Assembly (NCBI GenBank): GCA_021325215.1
Contig: JAJPHO010000077.1
Span: forward strand, 1-55,941
DNA: 55,941 bases
Source of the DNA: Alphaproteobacteria bacterium
GTDB taxonomy: Bacteria > Pseudomonadota > Alphaproteobacteria > Rhodospirillales > Magnetospirillaceae
Direction of reading: 5' to 3'
Each line of letters opens with the position of its first letter. Positions within the stretch are counted from its first letter, which is position 1. A program made the position numbers and the translations under genes. The notes under the pieces are model-generated. The model was given only the letters and a program-made list of their open reading frames with translations, made no database searches and was not told the DNA's origin. This document shows positions 1-8,240 of this stretch, in pieces.

Positions 1-1551
1 GAAGGCTTCCAGAGCGACGCCAACAACTACTTCACCATCATCGCCCGCAACGAGATGGCGCTGCGCGACGATCTGTTCTTCGACGTCCAGGCGATGTTCC
101 AGAACACCCAGGTGCAGCAGACCGGCTACAACAACCCGATCTCGCTGGGCGAGAACTCGCCCTATCCGAACGGCATCATCCCGAACATCCAGAACCCGTA
201 TTTCTTCTTCGGCGCCCTGGGTGCCCAGCCCGGCTTCAGCTATGACCCGGCCGCCAAGTTCGGCAGCTCGACCGCCGGCCTGAGCTCGGAGATCTTCCGC
301 CAGAACGTCCAGACCGTCGCCATCGCGCCGAAGCTCTCCTACTTCCTGGACACCGACTGGGCGCACCAGGAATTCACCTTCGGCCTTTACGCCGGCCGGA
401 CTTACGAGAACCAGGCCGAATATGCTTACGGCTCGACGCATATGCCGGAAGTCTGCGGTTATAACGCCATCGATTGCGGCGGCTTCACCCAGCGCACCGT
501 GGTCAGCGGCTTCATCCAGGACAAGATCGACCTCTTGGACGACACCCTGCACCTGCAGCCCGGCATGCGCATCGAGACCGCGTACACCTCGGTTCACAAC
601 CAGCAGACCAACGCGATCGTCAATCCCTACACGCTCACCAACTATACCAAGGAAGGCGAGCCCTATGTCGGCGTCAGCTATAACCTGCCCGAGCATGTGA
701 CCGCCTATGCCAGCGCCGGCATCGGCTCGCTGTTCGCGCCGACCAGCGACTATTATGTCGGCTCGTCGGGCACCACGGGTGCTCCGAATCCCGAGAAGGT
801 CTATTCGGCCGAAGCGGGTCTGCGCTACGACACCTCGACCCTTTATCTGAGCGGCGGCTGGTACTACCAGAACGTCAAAGGCGGCTTCTCGTTCTTCGAG
901 AACTACCTGATCAACGAATTCGTCGCCGGCAACACCGCCGAACAGCAGTTCCGCGGCCTCGAATTCGCCGCCAAATACAAGATCACCCCGGAAATCGCCA
1001 TTTCTGGCAATGGCTCGTACAACCAGGCCAAATATCTGGCCGACGCCTTCACCAACGTGACCGTCACCGAAGATCAGTTCGGCTACGAGTTCCGCGGCGC
1101 CAACAGCTCGAACGTGCCGAACAAGCTGGCCAACGTGAATCTGGAATATGACAACGGCACCATCTATGGCCGCCTGAACGCCCAGTACACCGGTTCGAGC
1201 TATCTGACCGGCGATCTGATCGGCACCCAATATTGCGGCAACCCGTCTGCTGCCGGCTACAGCCCGGCCCCGTACCCGCTGTGCGGCGCGACGACGACGA
1301 TTCCGCAGAAGAATCCGTCGCACACGCTGCTCAACGCCCTGGTCAGCTATAATCTGAAGCTCGACACCGACACGGTGAAGAACGTCAAGCTGACCCTGAA
1401 CGTGCAGAACATCCTCGACACGCATTACTACAATTATGCGTACCAGTCGGAGAATGCGGTCGGCGGCCTCTACGGCATCTCGCCGCAGTTCGCCAGCGGA
1501 CTGATCGGTGCGCCGCGCACCTTCATGTTCGACATGTCGGCCCGCTTCTAA
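1..1551 (+). CDS. TonB-dependent receptor, C-terminal part (5' end outside window)
   Basis: The reading frame is open from base 1, so the start codon and the plug domain lie upstream of the window. The visible 516 residues alternate aromatic and polar residues in short beta-strand-like stretches separated by Gly/Asn/Ser-rich loops, and the protein ends in ...DMSARF with a terminal Phe, as expected for an outer-membrane beta-barrel folded by the BAM complex. This fits the barrel of a TonB-dependent receptor that imports a siderophore, vitamin or oligosaccharide using energy from TonB/ExbBD. The substrate cannot be deduced. A good intrinsic terminator follows, so it is the last gene of its transcript. 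Confidence 0.85.
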   Translation, partial: EGFQSDANNYFTIIARNEMALRDDLFFDVQAMFQNTQVQQTGYNNPISLGENSPYPNGIIPNIQNPYFFFGALGAQPGFSYDPAAKFGSSTAGLSSEIFRQNVQTVAIAPKLSYFLDTDWAHQEFTFGLYAGRTYENQAEYAYGSTHMPEVCGYNAIDCGGFTQRTVVSGFIQDKIDLLDDTLHLQPGMRIETAYTSVHNQQTNAIVNPYTLTNYTKEGEPYVGVSYNLPEHVTAYASAGIGSLFAPTSDYYVGSSGTTGAPNPEKVYSAEAGLRYDTSTLYLSGGWYYQNVKGGFSFFENYLINEFVAGNTAEQQFRGLEFAAKYKITPEIAISGNGSYNQAKYLADAFTNVTVTEDQFGYEFRGANSSNVPNKLANVNLEYDNGTIYGRLNAQYTGSSYLTGDLIGTQYCGNPSAAGYSPAPYPLCGATTTIPQKNPSHTLLNALVSYNLKLDTDTVKNVKLTLNVQNILDTHYYNYAYQSENAVGGLYGISPQFASGLIGAPRTFMFDMSARF

Positions 1552-1567
1552 GAGCGTAAGCCTTGAG

Positions 1568-1598
1568 GGCGCTAGGCATAATTTGCCTAGCGCCTTTT
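1568..1598 (+). terminator. Intrinsic terminator after the TBDR
   Basis: A perfect 10-bp stem (GGCGCTAGGC / GCCTAGCGCC) with a 7-base loop is followed by TTTT. It begins 17 bases after the receptor stop codon. Confidence 0.8.
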
Positions 1599-1675
1599 CC
1601 CTCGACCGCTCGAATCCGCCAGTTTTTCTTGGCACGCAATCTGCATGAAAACGGTTCCAAATTTGGGAGACGATC

Positions 1676-2194
1676 ATGCAGGTAGGGTCTTCGACCTCTC
1701 TCGCGCAGCAGCTTCAGGCCTTGGAAAACGCCGCGCAGGGTCAGTATCAGAGCAGCTCGAATTTCAGCTTTCTGCTGCAGGCGACCGGCCAGTCGGGGCA
1801 AAGCTCCGATTCGGGTTCGAGCACCCCGTCCAGCAGCAGCTCCAGCAGTTCCAGCAGCTCGACCACCTCCAGCAGTTCGGGCGGCGACTTGCAGCTCACC
1901 GGCAGCTTCACCGGCGGCGCCCTCTATGCGGTCGGCACCGGTTTCGGCAGCAATTTCGTTCCCTTCTCGCAGCAGCAGATCCAGGGCGAATTGAACACCA
2001 TCAACACCGCCCGCCAGAACGCCTATTCGAGCGCGCTGCAGAATTTCATGACCCTGAGCCAGGCCAGCGGACAGATCACCGACACCACCATGACCGATCA
2101 GGTCAGCTTCACCGGCGACAACGGCCTCGTCGGCGGCAATTTCGACACCAGCCTGAGCCTCAAGCGGGTCGGCGGCGGCATTCCGACCACCTGA
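1676..2194 (+). CDS. Small Ser-rich protein of unknown function
   Basis: The 172-residue product starts at ATG 1676, preceded by GGGAG about 7 bases upstream. Residues about 40-70 are almost pure Ser/Thr, encoded by degenerate CAGCAG/TCCAGC repeats near 1829-1882. The flanks are rich in Gln, Asn and Gly, and there is no signal peptide or membrane segment. The N-terminus (SLAQQLQALENAAQG) could form a short amphipathic helix. I do not recognise a family. It stands alone between a terminator and the methyltransferase gene. The Ser-rich stretch looks like a flexible linker joining a helical N-terminus to a possibly beta-rich C-terminus. Confidence 0.6.
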   Translation: MQVGSSTSLAQQLQALENAAQGQYQSSSNFSFLLQATGQSGQSSDSGSSTPSSSSSSSSSSSTTSSSSGGDLQLTGSFTGGALYAVGTGFGSNFVPFSQQQIQGELNTINTARQNAYSSALQNFMTLSQASGQITDTTMTDQVSFTGDNGLVGGNFDTSLSLKRVGGGIPTT

Positions 2195-2348
2195 CCCGAC
2201 AATTCTCACCCGGCAAATTCTGCCTGGTGCGTTTGTCGGCGGCGTTCGTCGGCGGCTCCCGTCGGTTAATCGAAGGCGTATTGACCGGTCCATGCGGCGC
2301 TCCCGCAATGGCCGGCGATCGATTTCCCTACCCCCTCGGAGATTTACG

Positions 2349-3179
2349 ATGCGCAGGATGATGACGGCATGTATTGCGGCGGCGGCGTTGGTGGCGGGCG
2401 GCGTGTCCGCCGCGGAACTGCCGGCCGCCGGCAAGCCCGGTTCCCTCGAATGGGCGGCGGCCGGACCCTGGCGCGACCAGGAAAAGGACGTGCCGCGCGA
2501 TGCCGTGCGCCATCCGGTCGAAGAACTGAAATTCATGGGGCTGAAGCCCGACATGACCGTGGTCGAGATCTATCCCGGCGGCGGCTATTTCACGGCGCTT
2601 CTCGGCCCGGTGTTGAAGCAGGGCGGCGGCAAGCTCTACGAAGTCGGCGGCGGCATGGAGCCCTCGAAGAAGTTCAAGGAGAAGTTCTTCGATCATCCCG
2701 AACTCTACGGCAATTTGAACTATACCCATCTCGACAAGGACTCGGGCGACGTCGCCCCGGCCGGCAGCGCCGACATGGTGGTGACCTTCCGCAATGTCCA
2801 TAATTGGATGGATGAGGGCTTCGCCGACCGCGCCTTCGCCGATTTCTTCAAGGCGCTGAAACCGGGCGGCCTGCTGGGCGTCGAGGAACACCGCGCCAAT
2901 CCCGGCGGCACCCAGGACCCCAAGGCCGCGAACGGCTATGTCCAGGAGGCCTACGTCAAGATGCTGGCCGAGAAGGCCGGTTTCAAACTGGTGAAATCGT
3001 CCGAGCTGCTGGCCAACCCCAAGGACACCAAGGATTATCCGTTCGGCGTCTGGACCTTGCCGCCCACCTCGCTTTCGGCTCCCTACGGCCAGCCGCAGGA
3101 CCCCAATTTCGATCATTCCAAATACACCGCCATCGGCGAGGCCGATAATATGCTGCTGGTGTTTCAAAAGCCGAAGTGA
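2349..3179 (+). CDS. Exported class I methyltransferase-like protein (COG4798 type)
   Basis: The 276-residue product is read from ATG 2349, chosen because GGAG lies 7 bases upstream and a classic signal peptide follows (RRMMTACIAAAALVAGGVSAA). The mature part has a Rossmann-like SAM-binding region: VVEIYPGGGYFTALLGPVLK corresponds to motif I, and DMVVTFRNVHNWM resembles the post-motif segment of class I methyltransferases. This matches the family of predicted methyltransferases with signal peptides grouped as COG4798. The substrate is unknown, and activity outside the cytoplasm is hard to explain because SAM is cytoplasmic. The longer frame from 2292 adds an Arg-rich extension and is unlikely to be used. 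Confidence 0.75.
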   Translation: MRRMMTACIAAAALVAGGVSAAELPAAGKPGSLEWAAAGPWRDQEKDVPRDAVRHPVEELKFMGLKPDMTVVEIYPGGGYFTALLGPVLKQGGGKLYEVGGGMEPSKKFKEKFFDHPELYGNLNYTHLDKDSGDVAPAGSADMVVTFRNVHNWMDEGFADRAFADFFKALKPGGLLGVEEHRANPGGTQDPKAANGYVQEAYVKMLAEKAGFKLVKSSELLANPKDTKDYPFGVWTLPPTSLSAPYGQPQDPNFDHSKYTAIGEADNMLLVFQKPK

Positions 3180-3186
3180 GACATGC

Positions 3187-3259
3187 TGGTGTCCCGATCG
3201 CGCAGTTCGTAATGCCAGGATCTAACGACATACGAACTGCGCGATCGATCAGGACACCA
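3187..3259. repeat. Long hairpin element 1 of a tandem pair
   Basis: The outer stem TGGTGTCC/GGACACCA (8 bp) and an inner 17-bp stem (CGATCGCGCAGTTCGTA and its complement) are separated by a 4-base bulge on the 3' side, with a 19-base loop. TTTTT follows at 3260-3264, so it could also terminate the methyltransferase transcript. It shares architecture and partial sequence with element 2. Confidence 0.75.
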
Positions 3260-3274
3260 TTTTTATCAAGCATC

Positions 3275-3351
3275 TAGTGTGGCCGAGAAGATTCTTAAGT
3301 TCCTAATATCGCTGGTATCGACGTTGTAGGAACTTAAGAATCGCCACACTA
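3275..3351. repeat. Long hairpin element 2 of a tandem pair
   Basis: The outer stem TAGTGTGGC/GCCACACTA (9 bp) and an inner 16-bp stem (GATTCTTAAGTTCCTA and its complement) are separated by a 6-base bulge on the 5' side, with a 21-base loop. The inner arm matches element 1 at 10 of 16 positions, and every difference is compensated on the opposite arm. Confidence 0.75.
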
Positions 3352-3369
3352 TGCCCCCATTGAAAAGCG

Positions 3370-3394
3370 CCCGCCTCATCCAATATGAGGCGGG
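3370..3394 (+). promoter_or_regulatory. Hairpin just upstream of the chemoreceptor RBS
   Basis: A perfect 10-bp stem CCCGCCTCAT/ATGAGGCGGG closes a 5-base loop and is followed by ACTTTATT, then the ribosome-binding site GAGGGGAG (3403-3410) and ATG 3418. It may be a weak terminator for incoming transcription or a leader hairpin of the chemoreceptor mRNA. Confidence 0.55.
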
Positions 3395-3417
3395 ACTTTA
3401 TTGAGGGGAGCCAGGTC

Positions 3418-5118
3418 ATGTTGGATAATAAAGGATGGAGAATCGGCACCCGGCTGAAGCTGGGTTTCGGTGCGCTGTTCCTGCTGATCGTCGTCCTGAC
3501 GGGGATCGGGGTGAACGAAGTGAGCCGCATCGAGAGCAGCCTGCGCACGATCAACGACATCAACAGCGTGCGCCAGCGCTACGCCATCAATTTCCGCGGC
3601 AGCGTGCATGAGCGCGCCATCGATCTGCGCGACATGACCCTGCTGACCGACGCGGCCGCCCTGGCCTCGGTGCAGCACGACATCGAAAAGCGCGCCGACG
3701 ATTACCGCCAGTCGGCGGCCCCCCTCGATGCCATGCTGACCAGCCCGGCCGACCGCCAGAGCGAGGATTTCCGCATCCTGGCATCCATCAAGGAAACCGA
3801 GGCCAAGACCATGCCCGTGGTCGACAAGGTCCTCGCTTTGCAGAAGGCCGGCAATCTCGACCAGGCCCGCAAGCTGATGGCCGACGAGGCCCGCCCCGAT
3901 TTCGTCGAATGGCTGGCCCGCATCAACCAGTTCATCGACCTCGAAGAAACCAAGAACCAGAAGGAAAGCCGCGCCGCCCGCGATGTGGCCGAAGGCTTCA
4001 AGCTGCTGATGGGCGGCCTCTGTCTGGTCGCCCTGGCGCTGGGTGCCGGCGTCGCCTGGTGGACCATCGCCTCGATCGCGCCGCTGGGCCGCGCCACCAA
4101 GGCCATGCTGCGCCTGGCCGATGGCGACATCGACATCGACGTGCCGCGCGCCACCCATCAGGACGAGGTCGGCGAGATCCTGTCCAGCCTCGAGGTCTTC
4201 AAGAACAGCGCCCAGGAAAAGCGCCGTCTGGAAGCCGAACAGGCGCAGAGCGCCCAGCGCGCCGCCGAGGAACGCCGCGCCGCCCTGCGCGAGCTGGCCA
4301 CCGCCTTCGAATCCGAAGTGGGCTCGGTGGTGACTTCGGTCAGCACCGCCGCCAACCAGCTGCAGAGCTCGGCCAAATACATGGCCGAAACCGCGGCCTC
4401 GACCAGCTCGCAGGCCACCACGGTGGCGTCGGCCGCCGAACTGGCGTCGAACAATGTGCAGACCGTCGCCTCGGCCACCGAGGAATTGTCGGCCTCGACG
4501 CGCGAGATTTCGGGCCAGGTCCACCGCTCGCGCCAGGTGGCCGAACGCGCCGACGGCGAAGCGCGCGAGACCTCGTCGCTGATCGAAGCACTGTCCGAGA
4601 ACGTCGCGTCGATCGGCGAGATCGTCTCGCTGATCAACGACATCGCCAGCCAGACCAACCTGCTGGCGCTGAACGCCACCATCGAAGCGGCCCGCGCCGG
4701 AGAGGCCGGCAAGGGCTTCGCGGTGGTGGCCGGCGAGGTCAAGCATCTGGCCAGCCAGACCGCCCGCGCCACCGACGAGATCTCGGCCAAGATCGCCGCG
4801 GTCCAATCGGGCACCGCCAGCGCGGTGCAGGCCATCACCTCGATCGCCCAGGTGATCGGCGAGATGGGCGACATCAGCGCCTCGGTCGCCGCCGCGGTCG
4901 AGCAGCAGAGCGCCGCCACCGGCGAGATCGCCCGCAATGTCGAGCAGGCCGCGACCGGCACCCAGGAAGTGTCGCGCACCATCGACGAAGTGGGCGGCGC
5001 CGCCCGCAAGACCGGCGAGGTCGCCAACGACATCAGCGTGTCGTCGGTCGATCTGTCGCGCCAGGCGGACGCCCTGCGCAAGGGGGTCGACCGCTTCCTC
5101 GGCTCGATCCGCCAGTAA
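3418..5118 (+). CDS. Methyl-accepting chemotaxis protein
   Basis: This 566-residue inner-membrane chemoreceptor should signal to CheA/CheW. ATG 3418 is chosen over 3385 because GAGGGGAG lies 7 bases upstream and the first transmembrane helix (about residues 12-33) then follows a short basic N-terminus. Next come a helical periplasmic sensor of the four-helix-bundle type (about 34-193), a second transmembrane helix (about 194-216), a HAMP domain (about 217-268) and a long coiled-coil signalling domain. The conserved hairpin tip is near residues 402-440 ([20 protein letters not shown] and [12 protein letters not shown]). No C-terminal CheR-tethering pentapeptide is visible. No che genes lie nearby, so it is an orphan receptor. 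The ligand is unknown. Confidence 0.95.
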   Translation: MLDNKGWRIGTRLKLGFGALFLLIVVLTGIGVNEVSRIESSLRTINDINSVRQRYAINFRGSVHERAIDLRDMTLLTDAAALASVQHDIEKRADDYRQSAAPLDAMLTSPADRQSEDFRILASIKETEAKTMPVVDKVLALQKAGNLDQARKLMADEARPDFVEWLARINQFIDLEETKNQKESRAARDVAEGFKLLMGGLCLVALALGAGVAWWTIASIAPLGRATKAMLRLADGDIDIDVPRATHQDEVGEILSSLEVFKNSAQEKRRLEAEQAQSAQRAAEERRAALRELATAFESEVGSVVTSVSTAANQLQSSAKYMAETAASTSSQATTVASAAELASNNVQTVASATEELSASTREISGQVHRSRQVAERADGEARETSSLIEALSENVASIGEIVSLINDIASQTNLLALNATIEAARAGEAGKGFAVVAGEVKHLASQTARATDEISAKIAAVQSGTASAVQAITSIAQVIGEMGDISASVAAAVEQQSAATGEIARNVEQAATGTQEVSRTIDEVGGAARKTGEVANDISVSSVDLSRQADALRKGVDRFLGSIRQ

Positions 5119-5128
5119 AACCTGAACA

Positions 5129-5162
5129 GTTCGGTATGTGTCAAACCCGACACATACCGAAC
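5129..5162. terminator. Perfect 14-bp inverted repeat between chemoreceptor and mipA-like gene
   Basis: GTTCGGTATGTGTC and its exact complement flank a 6-base loop, beginning 11 bases after the chemoreceptor stop. There is no T tract on either side, so it may be a factor-dependent terminator, an mRNA-end stabiliser or an operator for the next gene. Confidence 0.5.
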
Positions 5163-5222
5163 AACTTCGGCTGACAAAGCCTTCCTATCTTCGGGCCACT
5201 TCTTCTTTCGAAAGGTGGCCCG

Positions 5223-6050
5223 ATGGCTTTTTTCTCCCCCCGTTTTCTTCTACTGGCGGCACCGGCGCTGCTGGCCACCGCGGCCGCGGCTGAGGACAAT
5301 GCGATTCTCGGCATCAGCAGCACCCCCGACGCCGAACCGAACAAGGGCGTTTCCATCGTGCTCGGCGCCGGCGCGGGCGTGGTGCCCGCCTATGAGGGGT
5401 CCAAGCAGTTCAAGGCCGTCCCCTTCCCGCTGATCGATATCCGCGGTCTGGCCGACGACCGCTTCTTCGTCTCCACCCAGCGCGGCATCGGGGTCAATCT
5501 GCTGACCCTGGGCGATCTGCGCGCGGGCGTGGCGATCGGCTATCACGGCGGCCGGTCGAGCCATGACGACGACCGGCTGCGCGGCCTGTCCGACCTCAGC
5601 GGCGGCGCCGTGGCTTCGGGCTTCATCACCTATTCGCTGAAACCGTTCGCCTTCGAACTCAAGGGCCAGAACATCTTCGGCCCAGCCCCCGGTACCGAAG
5701 TGACCGCCAGCGCCACCTGGGCCTTCTCGCCGCTCGACCGCATGCGGATTTCCATCGGACCGGAAACCACCTGGGCGGACCGGCGTTATGACCGCAGCTA
5801 TTTCGGCGTCACCGACGACCAGGCCGCCGCCGCGGCGGCGGCAGGGAACCCGCTGCATCCTTATTCACCGGGCTCGGGCATCAAGGATGTCGGGCTGTCG
5901 GCCACGCTGCTCTATCAGATCACCGATCATTGGGGCATCGCGGCCCATGCCGGCGTCAACGAACTGGTGGGAGACGCGGCACGCCACAGCCCACTGACCG
6001 AGCGGGACGTCCAGCCCAGCGCCTTTCTCGGCCTGACCTATCGATTCTGA
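5223..6050 (+). CDS. MipA/OmpV family outer-membrane protein
   Basis: The 275-residue protein has a signal peptide (about residues 1-22, ending TAAAAE) and a small beta-barrel pattern, ending in LGLTYRF with the terminal aromatic residue of barrel proteins. The segment SIVLGAGAGVVPAYEGSKQF followed by PFPLIDIRG is typical of the MipA/OmpV family, whose E. coli founder was described as a scaffold between MltA and PBP1B. The start is preceded by AAAGGTGG. The response regulator and kinase follow within about 70 bases on the same strand, suggesting one transcript and that the two-component system monitors envelope state. A permeability role is also possible. Confidence 0.85.
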   Translation: MAFFSPRFLLLAAPALLATAAAAEDNAILGISSTPDAEPNKGVSIVLGAGAGVVPAYEGSKQFKAVPFPLIDIRGLADDRFFVSTQRGIGVNLLTLGDLRAGVAIGYHGGRSSHDDDRLRGLSDLSGGAVASGFITYSLKPFAFELKGQNIFGPAPGTEVTASATWAFSPLDRMRISIGPETTWADRRYDRSYFGVTDDQAAAAAAAGNPLHPYSPGSGIKDVGLSATLLYQITDHWGIAAHAGVNELVGDAARHSPLTERDVQPSAFLGLTYRF

Positions 6051-6120
6051 CCGAGACAAATCGCCCCATCCCTGACAAGAAGGAGTGCAAGGACTGTTTC
6101 ATCGCCAGGGTGCGACCCCG

Positions 6121-6831
6121 ATGCCCCATCTGCTGATCGTCGACGACGACACGGAAATCCTGTCGCTGTTGACCGATTTCTTCCGCAAGCACTCGCACAC
6201 GGTGACGGTGGCGGAAAGCGGCGCCGCCATGTTCGCGGCGATCGAGAAGGGCGATGTCGATCTGGTCATCCTCGACGTCATGCTGCGCCAGGAGGACGGC
6301 TTCTCGCTGTGCCGCCAGGCGCGCGCGGCGTCGAAGGTGCCGATCATCATGCTGACCGCGATGGGCGACCTGACCGACCGCATCGTCGGGCTGGAGGTCG
6401 GGGCAGACGACTATGTGACCAAGCCGTTCGACCAGCGCGAATTGCTGGCCCGGGTCAAGGCGGTGCTGCGGCGCAGCCCGGTCGGCGGTGAAATCCCCGA
6501 CGGGCCGCGGCCGATGATCCAGTTCGACGCGTGGCGGCTCGATGTGACGCGGCGCGAACTGCGCTCGTCCGACGACACGCTGGTGGTGTTGTCGGGCAGC
6601 GAGTTCGATCTGCTGCTGACCTTCGCCGAACATCCCAAGCGCATCCTGACCCGCGACCAGCTGCTCGACCTCGCGCGCGGCCCGGCTCATGACGCCTATG
6701 ACCGCAGCATCGACACGCTGGTCAGCCGGCTGCGCCGCAAGCTGGAGGACGACCCGAAGGCCCCGGTCCTGATCCGCACGGTGCGCAACGAGGGCTATAT
6801 GTTCATGCCGCGGAGCATCCGGCGATGCTGA
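6121..6831 (+). CDS. OmpR/PhoB-family response regulator
   Basis: The 236-residue regulator has a receiver domain (acidic pocket D8-D10, phospho-acceptor D52 in VILDVM, conserved Thr in IIMLTAMGD and Lys in VTKPFD) and a C-terminal winged-helix DNA-binding domain (SRLRRKLEDDP near the end). I chose ATG 6121, which gives a normal N-terminus and has AGGG about 10 bases upstream. A GTG at 6085 would add 12 residues and has AAGGAG nearby, so it remains an alternative. It lies between the mipA-like gene and its kinase, and its stop overlaps the kinase start (ATGCTGA), which indicates translational coupling. Confidence 0.93.
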   Translation: MPHLLIVDDDTEILSLLTDFFRKHSHTVTVAESGAAMFAAIEKGDVDLVILDVMLRQEDGFSLCRQARAASKVPIIMLTAMGDLTDRIVGLEVGADDYVTKPFDQRELLARVKAVLRRSPVGGEIPDGPRPMIQFDAWRLDVTRRELRSSDDTLVVLSGSEFDLLLTFAEHPKRILTRDQLLDLARGPAHDAYDRSIDTLVSRLRRKLEDDPKAPVLIRTVRNEGYMFMPRSIRRC

Positions 6832-8186
6832 GGGGAAAGCGCGGCTCGATCGCCTGGCGCTTCGCCGCCACCGTGGCGACGGTCATCGCGGTAACGATGG
6901 GGGCGCAGGGCCTGTTCCTGGCCTTCGGCGGCGTCTGGGCCCAGCCGCCGATCCAGCATTCGGGCGTGCCCGACCAGGTGCTGGAGATCGTCCATATGAT
7001 CGAAGCCGCACCTCCCGACCTGCGGCCCGCCCTCGCCGCTGCCGCCAAGTCGGAAAATTTGAGCACGGCCTGGATATCGGCGGAGTCCGACGCGGCACGC
7101 GTTCTGAGCGGCACCGATCAGGTCCTGCCCAACAGCGAGGCGGCGAAGCGGCTGCCCCGGCAGTTCGGCCCCGATCACCGCACGCGGATCTTCGCTCCGG
7201 ACAGACCCCGCCTGGCGGTGCCGCTCCTGCCGAATGGCGCCCCGGCGGTGACACCGGGCTATTCCCTGGCGGTCGAACTGACTGACCAGAGCTGGGTGGT
7301 CGTCCATGCCGACCATCGCTTCTGGGGCCTCGACGCTCCCGTCCAGGCCGCCGTATGGCTGACCGTCCTGGCCGTGGTGACGGCGGTCATCTCGCTGTTT
7401 GCCGCGCGCCAGCTGGCCAGGCCGGTCCAGCGCTTCGCCGATGCCATCCTGCTGTTCGGCACGAATCCCCGGGCGGCGCCGATGGATGAGACCGGGCCAC
7501 GGGAATTCCGCGTGGTGATCAGCGCCTTCAATGTGATGCAGGACCGCATTCAGAAGCTGATGAGTTATCGCACCGCGATGCTGGCCGCCATCTCGCACGA
7601 TTTACGCACGCCGCTGACCCGCATCCGGCTGCGCGGGGAATTCATCCAGGACCCGGCCCAGCAGGAAAAGCTGTTTCGCGACGTCGACGAGCTGCAGGAG
7701 ATGATCGATGGAGCCCTGGCCTTCTTCCGCGGCGACGCGCAGGAGGAAAAGCTCACCCCGCTGGATCTGCCGAGCATCATCCAAACCCTGATCGACGATT
7801 TCGCCGACCAGGGCGTCGCCATCCCCTATTGCGGTCCGGCGCGGCTGCAATTGCTGGGACGCCCGGCAGCGCTCAAGCGGGCGATCGGCAATGTGATCGA
7901 GAATGCGGTGAAATATGCCGCGCCGCCCGAGGTGGGCATCGAAGCCGATGAGAAGCAGGTGACCATCTCGATCCGCGACGCCGGCCCCGGCATCCCCGAG
8001 GACGCGCTGGAGGCGGTCTTCAATCCGTTCTTCCGGCTGGAAGCGTCGCGTAACCGCGCGACCGGCGGCGTCGGGCTGGGACTGACCGCGGCGCAATCGA
8101 TCGTGCGGGAACATGGCGGCGACGTGACCCTGGCCAACCGTCCCGGCGGCGGACTGGATGTCCGCATCATCGTGCCGCGCCTGTAA
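6825..8186 (+). CDS. Sensor histidine kinase paired with the preceding regulator
   Basis: The 453-residue EnvZ-like kinase has a first transmembrane helix at about 11-34, a periplasmic sensor of about 135 residues, a second helix at about 173-195, a HAMP domain, a dimerisation/phosphoacceptor domain with H258 in AAISHDLRTPL, and an ATPase domain with N box NVIENAVKYA, G1 box RDAGPGIPEDA and G2 box GGVGLGLTAAQS. It overlaps the regulator by 7 bases, so the two are a cognate pair. The sensor domain is not one I recognise. It ends against the convergent porin gene, and its stop codon runs into the A tract of the porin terminator. Confidence 0.94.
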   Translation: MLRGKRGSIAWRFAATVATVIAVTMGAQGLFLAFGGVWAQPPIQHSGVPDQVLEIVHMIEAAPPDLRPALAAAAKSENLSTAWISAESDAARVLSGTDQVLPNSEAAKRLPRQFGPDHRTRIFAPDRPRLAVPLLPNGAPAVTPGYSLAVELTDQSWVVVHADHRFWGLDAPVQAAVWLTVLAVVTAVISLFAARQLARPVQRFADAILLFGTNPRAAPMDETGPREFRVVISAFNVMQDRIQKLMSYRTAMLAAISHDLRTPLTRIRLRGEFIQDPAQQEKLFRDVDELQEMIDGALAFFRGDAQEEKLTPLDLPSIIQTLIDDFADQGVAIPYCGPARLQLLGRPAALKRAIGNVIENAVKYAAPPEVGIEADEKQVTISIRDAGPGIPEDALEAVFNPFFRLEASRNRATGGVGLGLTAAQSIVREHGGDVTLANRPGGGLDVRIIVPRL

Positions 8187-8217
8187 AAAAAGGGCCGGAC
8201 ACAGCTGTGTCCGGCCC
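8185..8217 (-). terminator. Intrinsic terminator of the porin gene
   Basis: A 26-base perfect palindrome (8192-8217) is preceded on the + strand by seven A (8185-8191), giving a strong stem plus TTTTTTT on the - strand. On the + strand no T tract follows, so it is directional for the porin. Confidence 0.9.
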
Positions 8218-8240
8218 AATCAAGCTTCGCGGGGAGAAGC

